Below, one piece after another: positions 10,060-19,122 of a DNA stretch of 64,000 nt. The position numbers and the translations under genes are program-made. Positions within the stretch are counted from its first letter, which is position 1, and each line of letters starts with the position of its first letter. The stretch lies in assembly GCA_963575745.1 (NCBI GenBank), contig CAUYUJ010002064.1, positions 12,501-76,500 on the forward strand, written 5' to 3'. The DNA is from Prorocentrum cordatum (Eukaryota; Sar; Dinophyceae; Prorocentrales; Prorocentraceae). The notes beneath the pieces were generated by a model. The model was not told the DNA's origin. It made no database searches and worked only from the letters and a program-made list of their open reading frames with translations.

Positions 10060-10205
10060 GAGGATCGAGGAGGATCGAGGAGGAGGATCGAGGAGGAGGA
10101 TCGAGGAGGATCGAGGAGGATCGAGGAGGAGGATCGAGGGTCGAGGGTCGAGCATCGAAGGTCGAGGGTCGCAGGTCTAGGATCGAGGGTCGAGGATTCT
10201 GTGTC
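10060..10205 (+). repeat. GAGGATCGAG / GGTCGAG minisatellite
   Basis: Tandem GGATCGAGGA units of about 9-12 bp, passing into GGGTCGAGGGTC units. Confidence 0.9.
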
Positions 10206-10457
10206 GAGGGAAAAACACACACAGACAAACCTTCGTCGATTCCCATGAAGATACTCCAGATTTCGTAATACAAGGGAGGGGGGGTCTGGACCCTCCAAGA
10301 CAAGCCACTTCAGGCCTCCCCCGTGGGAGAACCCCCCAAGACATCGTCCCCAGACCCCCCCAGGCCCTCCAAGATAGCCTGGAAGAGACCCCCCCCCCGA
10401 AACGAGGCCCCCTCCCTTTTTTGTTACGGAATCCGCAGTATACGGTCCGCCCGTGCA

Positions 10458-10638
10458 CAGTGCAGGGGGCCCGGCCACAGGGAGCCTTCCACGAGGAGCC
10501 CAGGCCTGAGACCCTGGGGCGTCCATTGACTTTTTGGTGTGGGGGCGTCACGCCCTCCGTCGCAAGACCATCGAGGCCCAAGAAACCCGGGGGCACCCTG
10601 GAGGCGAGCAGGGCGCTTCTTGGCGTGGGCCCCCACTG
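10458..10638 (+). mobile_element. Family R MITE, copy 1
   Basis: Shares AGCCTTCCACGAGGAGCC, GACTTTTTGGTGTGGGGGC, ACCCTGGAGGCGAGCAGGG and the terminus GGGCCCCCACTG|TA with copies at 14.46, 50.74 and 51.12 kb. The left end (CAGTGCAGGGGGCCCG) is less certain. A 28-bp direct repeat (CAAGAGCGTGAGACCC) lies just outside at about 10683-10728. Confidence 0.75.
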
Positions 10639-10868
10639 TAGTAATGCTGCGCTGCGCAGCTGGAGCACGGACAGGAGAACGTCCTGCAAGAGCGTGAGAC
10701 CCACGTCCTGCAAGAGCGTGAGACCCTCTGACTGCCAAACCATCCCAAGCCATACGATCACTCGAGGGTGCCCTCCCCCCAGATGCACAATAACATACGG
10801 CAAACACGAAAAACAGTAGGGTACCCCCCCCCCGCCCGAACCGACCTCGATCTTAAACCTCGGTCCGA

Positions 10869-11014
10869 CCATACGGATGCAAGAGCCTTGGAGGGCCATG
10901 GTAGCGTTTTTCGAACGAGGTTGGCCAGCGAACGTCGCTAAGGATGGACCGAAGGGGCAAGGATGCAGAGGTAACCTTGAAAAGTCGCTCATCCTAACAG
11001 TGCGGGTTGACTGT
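10869..11014 (+). mobile_element. Family L MITE, copy 4
   Basis: Well-preserved family L body, ending AGTGCGGGTTGACTG|TA. The left end is shortened. Confidence 0.85.
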
Positions 11015-11339
11015 AGCGTGCGACATCGACCTCCGAACAGGCGACGTCGGTCATCCATAGTGCTCAGCTTGTTCATTGCTAGAGAGAAAAAGAAAACCTG
11101 ATCAGAAGCACCCCGACACGCGAAGCCGTGCAGTAAACGAACCCCAGGAAGGAATCGAACAGGCCAACGCTGTTTGGTGAACGCCCGGGGGCCGTTCAGT
11201 AAACGCCAGTGATTGGGGCTGGGTTGGTTTGTCCTCCCTTGGTCTCCTTGCAGGAATGGCGGGTGGCTCCTCTTTCAAAACAGCGCTCTAGCTTAGCACG
11301 GCATTCAACTTCATGACCCGAGCTGGTCGAATTTGGCTA

Positions 11340-11757
11340 CCCATCGGTCGGAAGAAGTGGGTAGAAACATGAAGTAGGAAGGCGTAGAAAGTAGATTGGG
11401 TGTCCGCCCGCCCCCTTTGGGAGGACGGAGAAGGTGAAGCCACTCGATCCTTGAAGTAGGACGGCGCTTAAAGTATATTGGAATCTAGGAATCACAACAC
11501 ACCTTTGAGCAGGGGCCGACCGTCCTGGCATTCCTATAGTCCTACCACGGGGTGGTCTTAGAACCCAAAAATCTTCTAATAACGCAGATAATGTTCTTAG
11601 ACCATAAGCCTGATGTGTTCAAGCAAGACCGCCCCAACCAGCAATGTTCCAATAACATGTCGTGAAAACCGCAAGAGGTTCTCATGAACGTCGTTTGGCA
11701 GGCCTATGGGCGAGCCAGGACGCTTCGCCACTGCTCGATACCTGCTTTCAACGACCG
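11340..11757 (+). mobile_element. Family K MITE, copy 1, split by an E element
   Basis: Begins CCCATCGGTCGGAAGAAG. After the inserted family E element it ends GCTTTCAACGACCGTTGG, the normal K terminus. Copies lie at 14.6, 17.1, 29.04, 29.42 and (partial) 40.26 kb. Confidence 0.9.
11505..11739 (+). mobile_element. Family E MITE, copy 2, nested in K copy 1
   Basis: 235 bp, TIR TTGAGCAGGGGCCGACCGTC. The 4-bp TSD ACCT lies at 11501-11504 and 11740-11743. Removing it rejoins the K element. Confidence 0.92.
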
Positions 11758-11777
11758 TTGGCTACCGCTCGCCAGAG

Positions 11778-11971
11778 TCGGGTCGGGCGAAAGGGGGGGA
11801 TAGCAAAGGGGGGGTTTGAGAATCAGCTCACGTAGCTGATTTTCCCGGCGCCTCCCGGCGCCGGAGGCGGCTATGTATCGAGGAATGGGCCCCTCGGTGG
11901 GCCGAAACCAGCTGCATGCAGCAAATTTCGTAACCCCCCCTTTCCCTATCCCCCCCTTTCGCCCGACCCGA
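11778..11971 (+). mobile_element. Family C MITE, copy 2, inside a 76-bp direct repeat
   Basis: 194 bp, ends TCGGGTCGGGCGAAAGG and, inverted, TCGGGTCGGGCGAAAGGG. It lies exactly between two copies of a 76-bp segment (11702-11777 and 11972-12047). That segment contains the ends of the E and K elements plus flank. Confidence 0.92.
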
Positions 11972-12047
11972 GCCTATAGGCGAGCCAAGACGCTTCGCCA
12001 CTGCTCGATACCTGCTTGCGACGACCGCTGGCTACCGCTCGCCGGAG

Positions 12048-13242
12048 GGACGCAGGGCGACCCGTGCTCAGACGTGCTGTCCTCGTGGGGCGGCGCCGCC
12101 CCGCCAGGGCGCCTTCTGTGTGCGCCGTCCCCCTGCCAAGGATGAAGGGGCCCTGTAGGAAGGCACCAACTATACACCAACACCGATCCTGGCCAGGATC
12201 ACCCTGGGCCCAGGATCGGTGTATACGCCCTCCTGCCTTGGGCAAGAAGGCATATACACCGATCATGGGCCCAGGGTGATCCTGGGCCAGGATCGGTGTT
12301 GGTGTATAGTTGGTGCCCTCCGACCCTGGGCCACACTAATAAATGTACACAAATGAAAGGATTCCCCATATGTTCCCATATTTCCTGGATCTCTGTCTTC
12401 CCCCCCACTTCCTACATTTTCCAATATTTTCGGGGGAATCGACGCTTGATTGTGTCTGTGTGGTTTTTTCCCTCCTGAAAGGGCTCTTCGCTGCACGCCA
12501 TCCCCGAGGATGGAAGCCGGCGTGCAAGGGGAAGGCCAACGTCGGGCCGGGCGAAAAGGGGGGGATGGCAAAGGCGGGGTTTGAGAATCAGCTCACGTGG
12601 CTGATTTTCCCGGCGCCCCCCGGCGCCGGGAGGCGCCCATGTATCGAGGAATGGGCCCGGTGGCGGGGCCGAAACCAGCTGCGCGCAGCAGATTTCGTAC
12701 CCCCCCCCCCTTTCCCAATCCCCCCCCCCTTTCGTTCGGCCCGCCAACGGCGCCACCTCGCAGGCCATCTTCCCAGCGCCGACCGTGGCGAAAAAAACAC
12801 GAGGCCGAGGCCAGGACAGCCTCGGCCCAGGACCAATCTGAAGGGGAACTGGAACACACAAATAAATACACACAAATAAAAATATCCCCCATATTTTCCC
12901 ATATTTTCTGGGTTTTTGTCTTCCCCACCACTTCCCATATTTTTGCATATTTTCCTGGGAGTCGACGATTAATTGTGTCTGTGTGTTTCTTTCCCTCCTG
13001 ACAATCGGAGACTTTCGATCTGAACTCCGCCACGGGCGGCCGGCGCATCCAGCGGCACCGTGGACCCGCGGAGACGCGGCCGCACGGAGGCGCTCCGCGC
13101 GCGGCATCCGCGACAACACGTCCAGCCTCCACGGGGTCGCGGCCCGAGGGCCCCCGCCCGCGAGGCCGTGGATGCGGATGGTCTCTCGGGAGGGTGCCTC
13201 GGGCGCAGCGGCCGTGCCAGAGCGCCCCCGAACGCTCTGAGA
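12048..13242. CDS. Exon-like DNA broken by three elements; strand uncertain
   Basis: Four short host pieces (12048-12142, 12479-12541, 12743-12838 and 13002-13242) are separated by A3, C3 and A4. With the elements and one TSD copy each removed, a plus-strand frame runs through all four pieces to a stop at about 13240 (SPCQGLFAARHPRGW, ANGATSQAIFPAPTVAKK, GIRDNTSSLHGVAAR). Minus-strand frames are also open (WSWAEAVLASASCFFRHG). Nearby minus-strand exons favour the minus reading. Continuous openness over about 160 codons is suggestive, not proof, in DNA this GC-rich. Confidence 0.35.
12143..12478 (+). mobile_element. Family A element, copy 3, carrying a fold-back insertion
   Basis: Starts TGAAGGGGCCC, is split near its 5' end by a ~180-bp hairpin, and continues CCACACTAATAAATGTACAC to CCTCCTGA. 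Flanks AAGGA and AAGGG match at 4 of 5 positions. Confidence 0.9.
12151..12327. mobile_element. Fold-back (hairpin) element U1, nested in A copy 3
   Basis: Two ~67-bp arms, 12162-12229 and 12250-12317, are nearly perfect inverted repeats starting GGCACCAACTATACACCAAC. The loop is about 20 bp. Each arm contains GGATCACCCTGGGCCCA. Exact outer borders are uncertain. Confidence 0.88.
12542..12742 (+). mobile_element. Family C MITE, copy 3
   Basis: 201 bp. Exact 7-bp TSD GCCAACG at 12535-12541 and 12743-12749. Usual internal hairpins. Confidence 0.95.
12839..13001 (+). mobile_element. Family A element, copy 4
   Basis: 163 bp, TGAAGGGG to CCTCCTGA, exact 5-bp TSD CAATC at 12834-12838 and 13002-13006. 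Confidence 0.95.
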
Positions 13243-13249
13243 GCGTGTG

Positions 13250-13428
13250 GGGACTCACCGACCGGGGTCAACGCAGGCCCGGGCCAGCCAGGGTTTCCAG
13301 AGTCCTGCAAGAGATCCTGCAGGATCCTGACACATCCTGCACGCGAGCCCGGGTCGGTGCACCCCTGGCCCTGCAGGATCCTACAAGATCCAGCGCTCTG
13401 GCTGACCCCCGTTCGCATTGACTCCAAT
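13250..13428 (+). mobile_element. Family D element, copy 3
   Basis: Starts CACCGACCGGGGTCAACGC, contains GGATCCTG units, ends CTGACCCCCGTTCGCATTGAC. Confidence 0.85.
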
Positions 13429-13495
13429 CCCTTGAGCTCTGGAGGAGGAATGAGGAGGGAGGAGGCGGAGGAGGGGGAGGATTAGGATGACTAGG

Positions 13496-13596
13496 GGGAG
13501 GAGGAGGAGGAGGAGGAGGAGGAGGAGGAGGAGGAGGAGGAGGAGGAGGAGGAGGAAAAGAAGGAAGAGGAGGAGGAGGAGGAGGAGGAGGAGGAG
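13496..13596 (+). repeat. (GGA)n microsatellite
   Basis: About 100 bp of GGA broken only by AAAAGAAGGAA. Confidence 0.95.
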
Positions 13597-13599
13597 TGA

Positions 13600-13970
13600 G
13601 AAGGGGCGGGCCTTCTGGGCAGGCTCGGAAGTCCCGAGGCCTCCTGAGAAGTTTTTTCGGAGCTTCCCCCGCACAAAAAATTCGGCGACACGCAGGAGCG
13701 ACCCTGCGTAAGAGTGGCCTTTGGTGCGCGGCGTTTTGAGGGCCGCGGGGGGGCCACCACACAAGCGCACAAGACGCTACTACCTCACCGCACGCGACGA
13801 TCAGGGGGCCCCTGGGCGCGCCCCAAAGGTCACTCCGGCGAGAGGTCACTCTTGCGTGAGATCGAAAAATACTTCTCAGAAGGCGCGAGGTCTTCTGAGA
13901 AGTCACGCCGCCTTCTGAGAAGGCCTTCTCCTTCTCACTTCCCCGCTTCGCTCGCCGCCGAGATTTGAAG
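13600..13970 (+). mobile_element. Family P MITE, copy 1 (long or composite)
   Basis: GAGAAGGGGCGGGCCTTCTG at the left and CTTCTCACTTCCCCGCTTCG-CTCGCCGCCGA at the right. CTTCTGAGAAG palindromes recur inside. The length (about 370 bp) suggests two P copies or an inserted middle part. Confidence 0.7.
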
Positions 13971-13982
13971 CGTTGTGTCCAG

Positions 13983-14113
13983 AGGAGGAGGAGGAGGAGG
14001 AGGAGGAGGAGGAGGAGGAGGAGGAGGAGGAGGAGAAAGAAGAAGAGGGGGGGGGGAGAGGAGGAGGAGGAGGAGGAGGAGGAGGAGGAGGAAAAGGAAA
14101 AAGAGGAGGAGGA
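13983..14113 (+). repeat. (GGA)n microsatellite
   Basis: About 130 bp, interrupted by AAGAAGAAG and a G run. It follows the 14.2-kb exon in the minus-strand direction, so it reads there as a polypyrimidine tract. Confidence 0.95.
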
Positions 14114-14119
14114 AGCATT

Positions 14120-14278
14120 TTGGAGCGGTGTGGCCTCCGCCAGGAGGCGACCGACGAAGGGGAGCGCTAGGAGGCTCGAGGCCACCAGCAGCGCGATCGC
14201 CCCCAGCCTCACCTCGGGAGGCAACCACCCGGAGGCTCGCCCAAGAACGGGGGCTACGCGCCGGTCGGGAGAAGTACA
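14120..14278 (-). CDS. Predicted exon with one membrane segment
   Basis: Minus-strand frame TSPDRRVAPVLGRASGWLPP then LGAIALLVASSLLALPFVG and LLAEATPLQ, with GC-rich third positions. The stretch of about 19 hydrophobic residues is a likely membrane helix. The exon is bordered upstream by MITE B copy 2 and downstream by the GGA/TCC tract. No splice site is certain. Possibly part of the same gene as the 15.4-15.9 kb exons. Confidence 0.45.
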
Positions 14279-14280
14279 GC

Positions 14281-14453
14281 TCGGGGATGGACAAAGCCCC
14301 CTTTAGAGTAAAACGTGGCTTAGTGAGAAAGACCTCGGGCCCAAACCTAGCGGGCGCACGCCTGGAAAATGACGGCCGCGGCGCCCTCTCGAGAACCGAA
14401 AACGATCAATTCACAAATCGACGTGTCAGGGGTGGGGGTTCTGTCCACCCCGA
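14281..14453 (+). mobile_element. MITE family B, copy 2
   Basis: 173 bp, TCGGGGATGGACAAAGCCCC to GGGGGTTCTGTCCACCCCGA. Flanks ACAGC and ACAGT match at 4 of 5 positions. R copy 2 starts at the next base but one. Confidence 0.9.
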
Positions 14454-14454
14454 A

Positions 14455-14630
14455 CAGTAGGGGCTCGACCACGAGAAACCTTCCACAAGAAACCTTACCC
14501 TGGAACACCAGGCCGTACATGGATTTGTGGTTTGGGGACGTCACGCTCTCCAAAGAAAAACCAGCGAAACCCGATAAACCCAGGGTACCCCAGAAGCAAG
14601 TAGGGTGCTTCTTGGCATGGGTCTCCACTG
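14455..14630 (+). mobile_element. Family R MITE, copy 2
   Basis: CAGTAGGGGCTCGACC at the left, GGCATGGGTCTCCACTG|TA at the right. It sits directly after B copy 2 and before K-type sequence. Confidence 0.85.
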
Positions 14631-14632
14631 TA

Positions 14633-14797
14633 GGTGAAAACATGAAGTAGGGAGGCGGATCAAGTAGGCTGGGTCCAGGCCCTCCCATATAATAACGCAA
14701 CGCAGAAAAAAGGTATATCGATTATTGGAGCAGAAGGCGCCTGCAACAGAATGGGACCTGGGAATCCAGAGATACACACTTTCAACGACCGACGGGC
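14633..14797 (+). mobile_element. Family K MITE, copy (5' shortened)
   Basis: Body ACATGAAGTAGGGAGGCGGAT...TATCGATTATTGGAGCAG, end CACTTTCAACGACCGACGG. Confidence 0.75.
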
Positions 14798-15120
14798 ACA
14801 GTCGGACCTAGGCCAGCAGAACATCCCTCAAGAACATGATAATCTCCGCCAGCCACAACACACAGAAAAGCTAAGGGCACCCTCGCACGAATGCCCAAGA
14901 ACATCCAACAAACACAAAAAACATTAGGGCACCACCCTCCCCGAATCGACCTCTATCTAATACCTCGGTCCGACCGTATTAGGCCCCATCAAGCCGCCAC
15001 CGAGACGGAGTCGCTCAAACTGAGCGCAGGATGAAGCCGGACTGCACAGAGTGAGGCGGGAGTGCGCGGGATGATGGATGCCGCTCTTCGACCACGGCTC
15101 TGCCGGCGCCGATGCTGAGC

Positions 15121-15203
15121 TCGGCATCGCTCGGACGTCCGTGCCCCCGTCGGCTTCGCCCGTGTTTTTGTTTGGGGGTCCGACGGTGACCCAAGATGCC
15201 CCA
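15121..15203 (+). mobile_element. Partial family J MITE
   Basis: TCGGCATCGCTCGGACGTCC followed by a J-like CGTGTTTTTGTTTGGG, then it diverges. Confidence 0.5.
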
Positions 15204-15379
15204 CCTTGGTAGAGCTAACGGTGCAACGGACCGCGCGAGACCAAAGATCTCATAGTATTTTATATGGTTGCCCTCTTTTATATAAAAAAATGCCCCGCGC
15301 TGGCCCAGCTTCTCGGGCGCCGGCCCCGTCGAGCGGCGCCGAGGGGCCTCCGCCTCCCAGGGGTTGCCGCCCAGCTCAC

Positions 15380-15564
15380 CGCCTCGTTCGGCGCGACGCG
15401 GGCCCTCGCCGCCCCGGCCTCCGGGGGGAAGAGCGGGTGCAGCGCCATCGCCGTGCCCGCGAGGGCGCCGAGCGCGTAGGCGCCGACGAGGGCCCCGAAG
15501 GCTGCGGCTCCGCAGGCCGGCCTGCCCCTCTCGGCGCGCGAGATGGCCACCTGAGCGGCGAAGC
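15380..15564 (-). CDS. Predicted exon, small-residue-rich membrane segment
   Basis: Acceptor at CTCAG|GTGGCC or, 14 nt earlier, CTTAG|GCTTCG. Donor GAGGCG|GTGAGC is canonical. Frame VAISRAERGRPACGAAAFGA continues GALVGAYALGALAGTAMAL, a glycine/alanine-rich hydrophobic stretch typical of packed transporter helices. Codon third positions are almost all G or C. It is the likely next exon after 15716-15930, across a ~150-nt intron. I cannot assign the transporter family. Confidence 0.6.
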
Positions 15565-15715
15565 CTAAGCAGCGGCCTCGCGCGAGGGGGCGGGGCGAGC
15601 GACCCCACGCGGTGGCTCACGCGGGCCGCCAGCGCGGCACGCCGCGTCGGCAACGAGGGCGCCCGGCGCGCAGCGCTGCGCGGGCGGCTCACGCGCCCAT
15701 GTTGGCGCGGGCGAC

Positions 15716-15930
15716 CTGGCTTTGCTGCCGTCGCTCGCCTGAGCGACGATCATCGGGTGGCCGATGAGGCTTCCCAGGTGCCAGGAGAGCAGGCGATGGT
15801 CGAAGCCGCGCAGGGCCCTCAGCACGCTCGGCAGGGCGAGCAAGAGCAGGGGCTCCACTAGTGACACGAAGAGAGTGAGCTGCACGCCCAGGGCGCTGAT
15901 GCCCAGGCCGAAGAACGGCAGAAGGATGTC
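15716..15930 (-). CDS. Predicted exon, polytopic membrane protein
   Basis: Acceptor CTTGCCCGCAG|GACATCC. The frame reads DILLPFFGLGISALGVQLTL, FVSLVEPLLLLALPSVLRAL, then RGFDHRLLSWHLGSLIGHP. Two hydrophobic stretches are followed by a short loop, as in ion or solute transporters. Donor unclear: CCAG|GTCGCC fits the consensus, but AAA|GCCAGG would keep the reading frame into the next exon. GC donors are known in dinoflagellates. Confidence 0.6.
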
Positions 15931-16107
15931 CTGCGGGCAAGACGTGTTTCCAGACTGAGCACAGCAAAACCGACCCCCATCCCATGGGCGTGGCATGGGC
16001 CCCACTGGCCGATGTACCCCCTAGGAAGGGGTATAGGCCGTTTCCTTCTGCTTTCAAGGGGTATATCCCCAACCGGGGTGCTGAGATGGGGAATAGGGTT
16101 CGGTCAA

Positions 16108-16200
16108 GCAATACTGACACATCCACTGCGTCTTGGGCAGTGGATGTGGAAAGAAATCTGGCCCCGAGGGGCTAGATCTTTATCCACATCCACTGCGCCT
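16108..16200. repeat. Nested short inverted repeats (CCACTGC / GCAGTGG)
   Basis: CATCCACTGC...GCAGTGGATG forms a tight hairpin, and CCACATCCACTGCGCC repeats it once more downstream. Confidence 0.65.
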
Positions 16201-16435
16201 CGGCCTTTTGGCGCCCCTCCCCAAAAAGTTCAGGACTCTTGGAGGCGGCTGGGGGTCTGAAGTGGCTTGGATCCCGATAAATCGGCCGATAAGCCACATC
16301 TGGACAAAATCGGTCACTGGACCCCTCTCAGGGTCCACCTGGTGTAGTTCTCACGTCGGGTCTCTTTTCTGACGGTCCGGGAGCCCGAAAACGGCCAACC
16401 GAGGCCGAAAGAGGCCGAAAACCTGGTGGCACCCA

Positions 16436-16655
16436 GGAGGAGGAGGAGGAGGAGGAGGAGGAGGAGGAGGAGGAGGAGGAGGAGGAGGAGGAGGAGGAGG
16501 AGGAGGAGGAGGGGTGGTGGGGGGGAGGGGGAGGGGGGGGAGGGGGAGGGGGAGGGGGAGGGGAGGGGGAGGGGGAGGAGGAGGAGGAGGAGGAGGAGGA
16601 GGAGGAGGAGGAGGAGGAGGAGGAGGAGGAGGAGGAGGAGGAGGAGGAGGAGGAC
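16436..16655 (+). repeat. (GGA)n tract, 220 bp, with GGGGGA middle
   Basis: Two long GGA runs separated by about 65 bp of GGGGGA/GGGGA. One of the longest pure purine tracts here. Confidence 0.97.
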
Positions 16656-16739
16656 CTCGAACCTCCGCCCATTTCCTGCTGGCTGGAGCCAGTGCTGGGT
16701 CACCTCGGACCCCCCGCCAGCTCCAGCAGGACGCAGCGG

Positions 16740-16880
16740 AGAGAGTCGGGGTTGGCCGGAGAGGACACGCGAGAGGACGCGCGCCCCCTCCGAGGGCAGC
16801 GTTGCCACAGGCATGTGCAAGGCATGGGTCGCGAAACACAGGACACAAGGGTGGCCTTGATTCGGTAGGGCCTGTATGGA
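16740..16880 (+). mobile_element. Family Q MITE, copy 1 (divergent)
   Basis: Follows the Q order GGAGAGGACACGCGAGAGGAC...CGAAACACAGGACACAAGGG...TTGATTCGG. Ends are weak. Confidence 0.65.
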
Positions 16881-16891
16881 TATACGTCGGC

Positions 16892-17090
16892 GGCGAGCAA
16901 AGGGGGAAGTGAGGAGAGGGCCTCCTCAGAAGGCGGCGGGACTTCTCAGAAACCCTTCGGCCTTCTAAGAGGTTTCCTGCACCCTCGAGAAAGAGTTTGA
17001 AAACTTCTGAGAAGGCCTGGGGACTTTCGAATATTCTGAACAGGCCTCCTCCTTCTCACTTCCCTCCCTCGCGCGCCGTCGATATGAACG
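16892..17090 (+). mobile_element. Family P MITE, copy 2
   Basis: GGCGGCGAGCAAAGGGGGAAG at the left and CTTCTCACTTCCCTCCCTCG-CGCGCCGTC at the right. CTTCTGAGAAGG units inside. Confidence 0.8.
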
Positions 17091-17091
17091 T

Positions 17092-17275
17092 CGGTCAGAA
17101 GAAGAAGGTTCAAGCACAGCAGGAAGACTGATCAAGCAGGTTGGGTTCAGGCCCTTCCAGAGAGTACCAAAACACAGCAGAAGCGCATCGATTATTGAAG
17201 AAGGAAGACGCTGGAAATATATTGAAATATATTGGGATCAAGGAGTCCACAAAAACCTGCTTTCAACGACCGACA
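17092..17275 (+). mobile_element. Family K MITE (diverged)
   Basis: CGGTCAGAAGAAGAAGG start, K body with TATTGAAATATATTGGGATC, end CTGCTTTCAACGACCGAC. Confidence 0.75.
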
Positions 17276-17554
17276 TATCACCCTCCAAGGCCGCGCTGAC
17301 GGCGTGCTTGGTTAACGGTGCGGTTGGGAATATTGGCTTTGTGACTCCGAGCTCACGCAGAACAAAATATAGGAAACCAAGGAACGCCGTTTTCTACATG
17401 TCAGACATGCGAGCGTGTCGAACGAAAGCGGCACAGTGAGTCAGTTGTAGGACAACACGAAGCAAGCGTCCCTATGATTGGCTTGACCACGAACTACACC
17501 TTCCTACAATCGGTTGTCCTACTTCGCCGCTGACTAACGCACTAGCGCCTCTAC

Positions 17555-17792
17555 TTGAGCAGGGACCGGCCATCCCTGCATTCCTATAGTCCTACCACGA
17601 AATGTTCTTAGAACCCCCAAGCGCTCTAAGGACAAACGCAACGTTCTCGGAACATTAACCCGATGTGATAAAACAAGACAGACTCCGCCAGACATGTTCT
17701 GAGAACATCTCGCGGGAACCACAAAAAGGTCCTCAGAACATTCTTGGGAAGGACTATATAGGCGAGCCAGGGCGCTGCGTCCCTGCTTGGAT
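17555..17792 (+). mobile_element. Family E MITE, copy 3
   Basis: TTGAGCAGGGACCGGCC start, GTTCTTAGAAC near the left end, GTTCTGAGAAC inside, end CCCTGCTTGGAT. Confidence 0.85.
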
Positions 17793-18030
17793 GCCCGCAA
17801 ATGTCCCACAGCGGCTCGAGCGGCAGGTCCAGGTCATCCCCGCTGATTTGGACGCCCGAGATGGGTACGGAAAGAATGGGTGCAATGCCCAACAGCAGTT
17901 CCTGTCCATTTTGAACAGGGCTCGCGGTCCGCGCCGCCGCGGCCTGTGTCCATTTGAGACAGAAGACCGCCTGCCCAACAGCGGCCGCTGTTGGTTTGGG
18001 ACAACATTTGTTGTTGGGCATTGTACCAAT

Positions 18031-18487
18031 TGGGCGCCCGAGTTATCCGGGGTAACTCGGGTCCGGGGTAACTCGGGCCTGGATTCCCGAAAAACGAACC
18101 CGAGTTATCCCTGACCCGAGTTACCCCTGATGATTCGGGGGCTCTGGACGCCCGAGTCATCCGGGGTAACTCGGGTCCGGGGTAACTCGGGCCTGGATTC
18201 CCGAAAAGCGAACCCGAGTTATCCCTGACCCGAGTTACCCCTGATGAGTCGGGGCTCTGGACGCCCGAGTCATCCGGGGTAACTCGGGTCCGGGGTAACT
18301 CGGGCCTGGATTCCCGAGAAACGAACCCGAGCTAGCCCTGACCCGAGTTACCCCTGATGATTCGGGGGCTCTGGACGCCCGAGTCATCCGGGGTAACTCG
18401 GGTCCGGGGTAACTCGGGTCTGGATTCCCGAACAACGAACCCGAGCTAGCCCTGACCCGAGTTACCCCTGATGATTCGGGGCTCTGA
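18031..18487. mobile_element. Tetrameric hairpin element V with 11-bp TSD
   Basis: Four head-to-tail copies of a ~114-bp unit. Each unit is itself a hairpin, bounded by GCCCGAGTCATCCGGGGTAA and the inverted GCCCCCGAATCATCAGGGGT. The block is flanked by the exact 11-bp duplication ATTGTACCAAT at 18020-18030 and 18488-18498 and interrupts a family F element. Confidence 0.93.
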
Positions 18488-18571
18488 ATTGTACCAATGT
18501 TTTCCGTACGCACCTGCTGGACGCAGGCGCGTGTCCCGTGCGGACGCGGAGCCGGAGCCGGCGTCGGAGAG

Positions 18572-18672
18572 TTGGAGGAGGAGGAGGAGGATGAGGAGGA
18601 GGAGGAGGAAGAGGAGGAGGAGGAGGGGGAGGGGGAGGAGGAGGGGGAGGAGGAGGGGGAGGAGGAGGAGGG
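18572..18672 (+). repeat. (GGA)n microsatellite
   Basis: About 100 bp of GGA/GGGGGA. Confidence 0.95.
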
Positions 18673-18737
18673 GGACAACATTTGTTGTTGGGCATTGTAC
18701 CACTGTTTTCCGTACCCATTTCGGGCGTCCAAAGCTG

Positions 18738-18862
18738 ACGTCCCGGCTGGGCAGGCCGGCGTCCCAGAGGGCGGCCCCCTCCCGCCCGCGGGCGCGCGCC
18801 AGGTGCGAGGCCCAGCTCCAGAGGAGGCCGCCGCCGCGCCCTCGGAGGCGGCGGGGGCGCGT
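18738..18862 (-). CDS. Candidate exon, unknown protein
   Basis: Minus-strand frame GRGGGLLWSWASHLARARGR then EGAALWDAGLPSRDVSFG, with every codon in the core ending in G or C. The 3' border coincides with a family F terminus (GACGCCCGAAATGGGTACGG), so the flanking intron would begin with element sequence. The acceptor is not clear. Confidence 0.4.
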
Positions 18863-18957
18863 GAGGGGCGAGCAGCTTGAGGCAGGGCTGGGCCTCAGCG
18901 GCGTTTTTGGTGGCTTCGTGGGCCGTTTCCGTTTCGCCTTCGTTCTGCGGTAGAGAG

Positions 18958-19122
18958 GGGGAAGAAACAAGCCTACCTCGCCGTTGACCGCCCTCGCTTC
19001 CAGGAGATGCCAAGCGATGCCAGATTGCAGCCTGTACTGGTCAGGCCGCTTGGCGAGGAGGCGCGTGGTATGGCTTGGTTTTGCCTGGAAGCGAAAGCGG
19101 GGTAGGCAATTCACGCTCTGAG
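18958..19122 (+). mobile_element. Family AA repeat, copy 1
   Basis: About 165 bp, roughly 88% like copy 2 at 19742-19905. The ends show loose inverted similarity (ACCTCGC...CGCTTCCAGG). The minus-strand peptide IAWHLLEAR is kept as IAWYLLEAR in copy 2, but copy 2 has one stop. Confidence 0.8.

Larger units (their letters stand above)
17840..18742 (+). mobile_element. Family F MITE(s), split by nested elements
   Basis: Ends GGACGCCCGAGATGGGTACG and, near 18.70 kb, inverted GGACGCCCGAAATGGGTACG. Motifs ACAACATTTGTTGTTGGGCA and TTGTACCA occur twice. The first F copy is interrupted by the tetramer hairpin element at 18031-18487; a (GGA)n tract precedes the second F terminus. A related copy lies at 20.57 kb. 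Confidence 0.75.

Noticed and set aside
9217-10526. Long Pro/Leu/Ser-rich minus-strand frames
   Set aside because: Translation of the (GGA)n tract and flanking MITEs. Only the short GC3-rich core at 9878-10040 was kept.
18031-18487. CRISPR array
   Set aside because: Units are contiguous palindromes without spacers and have a target-site duplication outside.
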